A stretch of 64,000 bases of DNA from Acidobacteriaceae bacterium (GTDB lineage Bacteria; Acidobacteriota; Terriglobia; Terriglobales; Acidobacteriaceae), in NCBI GenBank assembly GCA_003152695.1, contig PMAT01000084.1, positions 1 through 64,000 on the forward strand. Direction: 5' to 3'. Below are positions 58,721 through 64,000 of the stretch, in pieces (the first letter of the stretch is position 1; every line of letters begins with the position of its first letter). Made by a program: the position numbers and the translations under genes. The notes below the pieces were generated by a model. The model was not told the DNA's origin. It saw only the letters and a list, made by a program, of their open reading frames with translations, and did not search any database.

Positions 58721-60109
58721 ATGCGCAATGCTAATATTGTAAAGAGCGACCGGGGACAAATCGTTATTGTGCTCGCGCTGGTTCTGCCCGTCCTCTTACT
58801 GATGGCAGGGTTGGCCCTTGATGTGGGAATTCTTTATGCCACCAAGGCCAAGCTATCGACGTCTGTGGATGCTGCATGCCTCACGGCCATGAAAAACTTG
58901 AGCGATAACTCGCCGCAAGCGCAGGCGACTGCTGGGCAACTGGGCACCGGCATCTTTAACGCCAATTTCGGAGCTAATCCGCCTACGCCAAGCGTCACAT
59001 TCCCAACCGATGCCCACGGCGCGCAGCAGGTCCAGGTAACGGCCACCGCTTACGTGCAAACTTTTTTCATGCGCTATCTCCCGCAATGGGCAAGCGTACC
59101 GGTGAGCGCCACCGCGGTGGCAACCCGGGGCAAGCTGGTCATGTCCATCGTGCTGGACCGATCGGGCTCCATGTGCGGTGGAACTGAGCATTGCGATTCC
59201 GGCGTGACCGGGGATAATGGCGGAGAGGCACTAAAAGCCGCCGTTCCACTCTTCCTCGCTAACTTCGATAATTCGTCCACCGGCGACGAAATTGCGATGA
59301 GTAGCTTCGCTTCCAATGCGACAGTGGACTCTACAATCAATTACAGCTTCAAGACGCCGATCACCACTGCCGTCAGCGCCCTGAGTTTCACCGGCGGCAC
59401 ATTCGGCACGGGAGCAGGGCCCGCACCATCCGAAAGCAATACTTCTATAGGGCCGCCGCTCTCGCTCGCCCAAGCACAAAACGGCAGCATTACCCCACTA
59501 CCGGGGCAGAACATAGTCAGGGTTATCGTGTATTTCACGGATGGCTTGATGAACACCGTTCAGGACAATTTTCATTGCGGGGGTAAGACCAGTTCGACTT
59601 TAACGCTGATCAACTATGGAGGGCATGACTCAGGGTCGCAGGTTGACTTCTTCGATCCTACCAGTGCAACAACTGACTGGGGCAATTACACCAGCGGAAC
59701 AGGCTTCCCGTACACCGCTGGAGGCGCCATTTGCAAGGACAGCAACGGAAACATCGTAACCAAGTTTCCCTCTCAGCAATCAGGAACACAGGTGACATTT
59801 TCACAGTCCGCTGTCACCGCTGAAGCCAAGTATCGTGCCATTCAAACTGCCATTGCTTTGCGCACCGCAACCCCTGCCACCTTTATCTTTGCTATCGGGT
59901 TGGGCACGGGCGTAACCACCACCACGCAAGCTTTCCTGGCACAACTTGCAAATGACCCCTCCTATACAGCAACCTATATCAAAGGCCAGCCATCAGGGTT
60001 GTTTTTTTACATACCAAGCTGTACGGGTAGCGCTCTCACAACTTGCAAAGCTCAACTAAACACGGCCTTCCAAACCATTGCGGCCAAGGTTCTTTTGCGG
60101 CTAACGTAA
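58721..60109 (+). CDS. TadG-like pilus protein with von Willebrand A domain
   Basis: A 462-residue protein. An N-terminal TadG-type helix (GQIVIVLALVLPVLLLMAGLALD) is followed by a pilin-like region and a vWA domain with the MIDAS motif DRSGSM (about 146-151) and a threonine-bearing FTDGLMN segment that completes metal binding. The C-terminus ends in a helix (FQTIAAKVLLRLT). TadG proteins sit at the pilus or cell surface and may bind ligands through the MIDAS. The second ATG (58721) has a better-spaced GAAAGGG than the first at 58715. It is co-oriented with the two TadE genes, 14 nt away. Confidence 0.85.
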   Translation: MRNANIVKSDRGQIVIVLALVLPVLLLMAGLALDVGILYATKAKLSTSVDAACLTAMKNLSDNSPQAQATAGQLGTGIFNANFGANPPTPSVTFPTDAHGAQQVQVTATAYVQTFFMRYLPQWASVPVSATAVATRGKLVMSIVLDRSGSMCGGTEHCDSGVTGDNGGEALKAAVPLFLANFDNSSTGDEIAMSSFASNATVDSTINYSFKTPITTAVSALSFTGGTFGTGAGPAPSESNTSIGPPLSLAQAQNGSITPLPGQNIVRVIVYFTDGLMNTVQDNFHCGGKTSSTLTLINYGGHDSGSQVDFFDPTSATTDWGNYTSGTGFPYTAGGAICKDSNGNIVTKFPSQQSGTQVTFSQSAVTAEAKYRAIQTAIALRTATPATFIFAIGLGTGVTTTTQAFLAQLANDPSYTATYIKGQPSGLFFYIPSCTGSALTTCKAQLNTAFQTIAAKVLLRLT

Positions 60110-60530
60110 TAAGATTCCCATCGGCGGTCCACTCTTCAAAAGGGGGCAAGACGCTTTCGTCCCGGCCAGACCAGCATACAAGTCAACTCCAATGCCGCCG
60201 ACGCGGTGACCCCCGGCAGCTTGACGTTGATTGACCTCAGTCGCGCTGGGCCCACAAGACCGGCGGCGGTTTTGCTGTCTTGGCGGGGTTTCCACCAAAC
60301 CGAGCAGCGTCAATACCGGGTCGACCTGCGGTTGGGACTATCCCATTCCTCCCATCAACGACCCCTACATGTCGGTTAGTGCGCCAGCTCAGCCCGCCAC
60401 AAACGGCAGTTTATCAACGGTTGGATACGGGCAGGATGGATGCCCGGACATCAATGGTTGCTGTGAATTCATTCAAGTCGGGAAAGTATCGACCACCGCA
60501 ATGAATCCAAGGTTTTCCGGCGCTAGATAA
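60110..60530 (+). pseudogene. Decayed secreted or pilus-associated gene
   Basis: Two stretches are protein-like in different frames: TSIQVNSNAADAVTPGSLTLI from 60170, and CGWDYPIPPINDPYMSVSAP with CPDINGCCEFIQVGKVSTT from 60320 on, ending at a TAG at 60528. The first resembles the SIQVNS segment found in many TadG-like surface proteins. Frame shifts between them and the absence of a start indicate a broken gene. No other feature is seen between it and the next gene at 60585. Confidence 0.4.
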
Positions 60531-60584
60531 GGGCTGAGCAATCCCTAAAGACTTGCGCGTCAACTCGCCGTAGAATGTCTGTTT

Positions 60585-62276
60585 ATGAATTACGTGCCGA
60601 TTAACGGTCTGCGGATGCTGGCCGTGGAAAGCGGCATACTCTTCGCCGCATTCGTTATCGCATATATCAGCTTGCGTTTTCTGCATCCGGCAATGGACCG
60701 GCCAAGGTGGCTGGCGTGGATACTCAGCAGCAATCTGCGCTCAGTGCTGTTGGTGATGGCCGTCGCGCTGGCCGGTCGGGCGCTGCTGCTGCCGGTCGTC
60801 GGTATTCCCTCGCCTCGCATCAACGACGAATACAGCTATTTGCTGATGGCAGACACCTTCTCCCATCACCGGCTCACCAATCCAACCCCGCCCGCATGGC
60901 AGCATTTCGAGACCTTCCATGTGAACATGACGCCTACCTATCACTCCAAGTATCCCATCGCCCAGGGGCTCGCGTTGGCGTTCGGGCAGATCGTTTTCCA
61001 TCAGCCCTGGATCGGCATATACCTGACTACGGCTTTGCTCTGCGGCGCAATCTGCTGGTGCCTGCAAGCCTTCCTGCCTCCGGGATGGGCCCTGCTCGGC
61101 GGCTTGCTGGCGGTGGTCCGCATCGCGCTTTTGTCCTACTGGATGAATTCCTACTGGGGGGGGGCCATGGCCGCGCTCGGCGGCGCGCTGGCTCTCGGCG
61201 CTGTTGTCCGGCTATTTCAGCCGGGGCTCACAAACCGGCGGCGGTCTGCGGTTGCATGCGTTTTTGCAGTCTCCCTGCTCATCCTCGCTACCTCGCGCCC
61301 CTATGAAGGGCTGGCCTTCTCTCTCCCCCTGCTGGTGTACTTCGGCTACAAAGGGACGCGAGCCACGATCCGCCGGGAAGTGTGGTTTCGCTCAACGGTG
61401 CTGCCTGTCTTGGCTATCGGGTTGGCTGGCATGGCCCTCGTGGGATATTACAATCAGCGTACAACCAGTAATCCGCTCCTGCTGCCTCACCTCCTGAATG
61501 AGCGCACCTATTCCCCTCTTCCATTGTTCCTGTGGCAACGGGCAAAACCCGCTCTGACATTCCACGACCCGGTATTCGCAAAGTTCTTTAAAGTCACCGA
61601 AGAGGAGTTTGGATATGAGAAAACGAAATCCATTTCCGGACTCATCAGCGTGGAAAGGTCGCGATTTCTGTCGGATTGGTTTTTCTACGTGGGGCCGGCA
61701 TTATCGTTCCCGGTGTTGCTCGGGTTTCTCGCAAGCGTGAGGCAACTGCGCATGTGGATCGCGGGCTCTGCTGCACTTGCAATGGCCCTTGCGCTTGCGC
61801 TGTGTATCTATACCATGCCGCACTATGCTGCGCCGACAACCGTCGTCGTTTACCTCTTCGCAGTGGAAGGGCTGCGGTATCTGTGGCAACAGCGGCACGC
61901 TGGAGAGCGGGCCTTCGTTCTGGCCGTATGCCTGACGGTCGTGGTTAGCTCGCTAACCAGGCAAACCGGCAGCACCGCGATGAATGCCGTCTTCACCTTC
62001 CGCGACGCTCGCAAATGGGTGGCCCAGCAACTAGAGACCCAGCCGGGAAAACAGTTGGTCCTGGTGTCGTACGACTTGCAACGGCACTATCCAGGAAACG
62101 AACTGGTGCACAATGGAGCGGATTTCAACTCGGAAAAAATTCTGTGGGCCCGATCCAAGGGAGAGGACAATGACCGGGAGTTGTGCCAAGCGTATTCGGA
62201 CAGGACTTTCTGGAGCGTGAACACCGACGACGTGAATGTCTCGCTGACTCCTCTCGACCTCTGCAAACACCGGTAG
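60585..62276 (+). CDS. GT-C-like polytopic membrane protein
   Basis: A 563-residue inner-membrane protein with about 11 hydrophobic helices and a ~90-residue soluble C-terminal domain. The first outer loop carries RINDEYSYLLMADTF, an acidic DE motif placed as in GT39/PMT-type lipid-linked glycosyltransferases, followed by HHRLTNPTPPAWQHFETFHV. The C-terminal domain (WVAQQLETQPGKQLVLVSYD) resembles the tail of similar acidobacterial proteins. A glycosyltransferase role is plausible but the donor is unknown. The ATG at 60585 is the first start. It may act on surface proteins, since pilin and TadG genes lie upstream. Confidence 0.65.
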   Translation: MNYVPINGLRMLAVESGILFAAFVIAYISLRFLHPAMDRPRWLAWILSSNLRSVLLVMAVALAGRALLLPVVGIPSPRINDEYSYLLMADTFSHHRLTNPTPPAWQHFETFHVNMTPTYHSKYPIAQGLALAFGQIVFHQPWIGIYLTTALLCGAICWCLQAFLPPGWALLGGLLAVVRIALLSYWMNSYWGGAMAALGGALALGAVVRLFQPGLTNRRRSAVACVFAVSLLILATSRPYEGLAFSLPLLVYFGYKGTRATIRREVWFRSTVLPVLAIGLAGMALVGYYNQRTTSNPLLLPHLLNERTYSPLPLFLWQRAKPALTFHDPVFAKFFKVTEEEFGYEKTKSISGLISVERSRFLSDWFFYVGPALSFPVLLGFLASVRQLRMWIAGSAALAMALALALCIYTMPHYAAPTTVVVYLFAVEGLRYLWQQRHAGERAFVLAVCLTVVVSSLTRQTGSTAMNAVFTFRDARKWVAQQLETQPGKQLVLVSYDLQRHYPGNELVHNGADFNSEKILWARSKGEDNDRELCQAYSDRTFWSVNTDDVNVSLTPLDLCKHR

Positions 62277-62498
62277 CTAAGGCGCTTCCGCCTGCGGTTG
62301 CGCGTTCCCAGATCTGGCGATTCATGCGGCGCGCCCAAACCGCCGCCGGCTTAAGGCCAACCTTTCTTTCGCGGTTTCCATCACAATTACAGGTTTGCCG
62401 TCTGCATGGCGGTAAAGTTTGCGCCGCAGAGTGCCGAAGTGAATTATTGGTGGGCACTGCCCAAGGGGCGCTCACCGCAAAAACAGATCGGACAATTT

Positions 62499-62819
62499 AT
62501 GAATCTAAATTCCAGCAACGCAAATCCCATCAACCTAAGTCCCATGAACCTAAGTCGAAAAATCACCCCGTTCCTGGTTCTTTGCCTCCTGCAAGCTGGC
62601 GACTGGCTCTCGACGCGGGCGGCCCTGGCGTCTCCCGGCGCGGTGGAATTCAATCCGCTGGTGCGAGCTATGGGCGTAGGACACGCCAAATTGATATTCG
62701 TCATCGCAGCCATTCCTCTGGTCTGGTACACGAAGAAGCCGTGGCACCTGTGGGCGCTGTGCGGATTTTACGCTGTCGTCGTCGCTTCCAATGCCCTGTT
62801 ATCGGTCATCCATGCCTGA
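62499..62819 (+). CDS. DUF5658-like small membrane protein
   Basis: About 106 residues with three hydrophobic helices. The first carries FLVLCLLQAGDWLSTRAAL, followed by an AVEFNPLVRAMG segment; the DxxST and (E)xNP motifs match DUF5658-type proteins of unknown role. The start is uncertain: the ATG at 62499 is used, but 62544 would also give a sensible N-terminus. An imperfect repeat (CATCAACCTAAGT / CATGAACCTAAGT) near the start may confuse it. It follows the GT-C-like gene on the same strand. Confidence 0.55.
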   Translation: MNLNSSNANPINLSPMNLSRKITPFLVLCLLQAGDWLSTRAALASPGAVEFNPLVRAMGVGHAKLIFVIAAIPLVWYTKKPWHLWALCGFYAVVVASNALLSVIHA

Positions 62820-62996
62820 GTATTGGCGCAGCAAACAAACTGAAGCACCCCAGCATCCCAGGCTACCCACGCCAATTTCCAACTGCCGTTCCGTCCAGCC
62901 CAGGCGTTGAACTTCACGAAAGCTCGTCCATTCACTGTAGGGGGTTCTTGTTTCAGATAGGGGTGGCAACACCATGTGGGCTTACGCTGTTTTGTT

Positions 62997-64000
62997 TTAC
63001 CACTGAACTACGCGCAGCAGATTGCTGTAGTCATCCGTCCACAGCGGAAAATGTGAGCTTGGTGTGATGCGGGTCATGTGTTCGACGCCCGGAACCGGAC
63101 CGTCCCGGTTGAGTGCCGCGGTTATGACCCACGCGCTACGATATGCACCCTCAGAAGTTCCCGGGGCTGACTGTGCCAGATAGGCTGACATGTTTGATTC
63201 CGCGGCTAGCCTCGCAATTACGGGACGGAGGTCAAGTGCGTCGTTGCTTACGTGAAACGCCAAGATCCCGTTTGGTTTGCTGAGGTGCCGCAGATATAAC
63301 TGGAATGCTTCCTCAGTTAGCAAGTGGACCGGAATCGCATCTCCGCTGAATGCATCTATCACGAGCACGTCAAAGTCTTGAATCTCGTTACGGTTGAGTT
63401 CTTGCTCCAGCGAAATACGGGCGTCTCCGGGAACAACTTCCACTTGTGCCCGACTATCTGAAAGGAAGGTGAACAATCTCTGCGGGCCGGAGTAAGCGAT
63501 TCGAATAACTTCAGGATTGATCTCATAGAACCGCATGTGATCTCCTGGGATTCCGTAGGCTGCGACCGTGCCAACGCCCAATCCCACAACTCCAACGCGA
63601 AGGGCCCTTCCGGTTGCTCTTCCCGAGTAATTTGCAAGAACCAACCCAATGCCGCTCTGGGGTGTGTAGTAGCTCGTTGGCACTCTTTTCTTCTTCTCTT
63701 CAGAAAATTGAAATCCGTGAGTGACTCTGCCATGAAGAAGCGTAAGCCGGGGAGAGCCACCAAGGTCGTCAGAAGTCACAGTCAATGCCCCGTAAAAGTT
63801 CCGCGCAATCCTCACTGCATCACGCCCTGAAACGAAGGGAGGATATGCCAAAACTCCGGCCAACAGAAGTGCGGTGAAACAGACGCTGAACACTGCCGCT
63901 CGCCTCTGTTGCCGGACAGAAGCTATGCCGGAAGAGCTCCCAAAGAGTATGAAGACAACCAGAGCAGCCACTCCCAGGGAAGAAAGCAGCATCGGAAACG
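62997..64000 (-). CDS. Spermidine synthase-like protein (partial)
   Basis: The minus-strand frame enters from the right edge, so the N-terminus is outside the window. The visible ~330 residues begin with membrane helices (LLSSLGVAALVVFILFGSS, VCFTALLLAGVLAYPP). A spermidine-synthase-like Rossmann domain follows: GVVGLGVGTVAAYG (SAM-type motif), RFYEINPEVIRIA and DVLVIDAFSGDAIPVHLL, which replaces the usual D-x-x-D active loop, and FHVSNDALDLRPVI. Such membrane-fused proteins are common in Acidobacteriota and rarely tested as polyamine enzymes. The D-A-F-S-G-D variant makes true spermidine synthesis doubtful. Confidence 0.75.
   Translation of the reverse strand, partial: FPMLLSSLGVAALVVFILFGSSSGIASVRQQRRAAVFSVCFTALLLAGVLAYPPFVSGRDAVRIARNFYGALTVTSDDLGGSPRLTLLHGRVTHGFQFSEEKKKRVPTSYYTPQSGIGLVLANYSGRATGRALRVGVVGLGVGTVAAYGIPGDHMRFYEINPEVIRIAYSGPQRLFTFLSDSRAQVEVVPGDARISLEQELNRNEIQDFDVLVIDAFSGDAIPVHLLTEEAFQLYLRHLSKPNGILAFHVSNDALDLRPVIARLAAESNMSAYLAQSAPGTSEGAYRSAWVITAALNRDGPVPGVEHMTRITPSSHFPLWTDDYSNLLRVVQW

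Overview
The window reads as chromosome of a GC-rich soil Acidobacteriota (class Terriglobia, near the Koribacter/Sulfotelmatobacter type). This is inferred from family content, not from a marker gene: DUF4136, DUF2950, DUF4105 and DUF885 proteins, Spy/LTXXQ and PEP-CTERM exported proteins, a Ser/Thr kinase fused to a WD40/TolB-like sensor, many PAS-type histidine kinases, TadE/TadG pilins, and a hemE-hemH-hemG operon. No rRNA gene is present; five tRNA genes are.

Layout. 0-4.2 kb is an AT-richer accessory island. It holds two stand-alone proteasome-like Ntn hydrolases, a Rap1a/Tai-like secreted protein bracketed by a split 36-bp repeat, an IS1-like transposase, a zinc-ribbon protein, a tiny basic protein and a candidate small RNA. 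Several of these units share one promoter-embedded element, GAGCCG followed 12 nt after its first base by a -10-like hexamer. 4.4-9.4 kb: a DUF885 peptidase, an Xre/RES toxin-antitoxin pair, tRNA-Ala and tRNA-Pro, an integrase stump and a DUF4105 membrane protein. 9.4-21.5 kb: mostly minus-strand envelope and exported proteins (patatin-barrel, DUF4239, a pore-loop channel, DUF4136, Spy-like, kelch-like). They include two gene stumps that meet head to head near 15.92 kb. 21.6-26.3 kb: tRNA-His, an FmdB zinc ribbon, a YheT hydrolase, two tRNA-Arg genes beside two orphan genes, a T2 ribonuclease, a hairpin-rich repeat and cobO. 26.4-31.5 kb: the heme operon, read hemE then hemH then hemG with 4-bp overlaps, and a divergent Tat-exported M24 peptidase. 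31.7-37.4 kb: two PEP-CTERM proteins, a DHA2 exporter, gluQRS, a methyltransferase and a zincin remnant.

38.2-48.3 kb is a signalling block: PAS histidine kinase, Rcp-like receiver, hybrid REC-PAS-HK-REC protein, NtrC-type sigma-54 activator, then a kinase-TolB protein. 48.5-52.8 kb is the most notable unit, a likely lanthipeptide-like RiPP operon behind a good sigma-70 promoter. It encodes an eight-cysteine precursor-like protein, a HopA1/phospholyase-like protein, and a protein with a PqqD-like N-terminus, a kinase and a LanC cyclase whose zinc site reads CCG. The three activities of class III-V lanthipeptide synthetases thus appear split over two genes. 52.8-57.6 kb is decayed: an IS stump, an orphan coding fragment, a duplicated ~260-bp leader and a broken copy of the NtrC helix-turn-helix, next to a REC-HD-GYP protein. 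57.7-60.5 kb carries TadE-TadE-TadG pilin genes and a decayed relative. 60.6-64 kb carries a GT-C-like membrane protein, a DUF5658-like protein and the end of a spermidine-synthase-like gene cut by the window edge.

All family assignments were made by reading motifs in the translations. No database search was possible.
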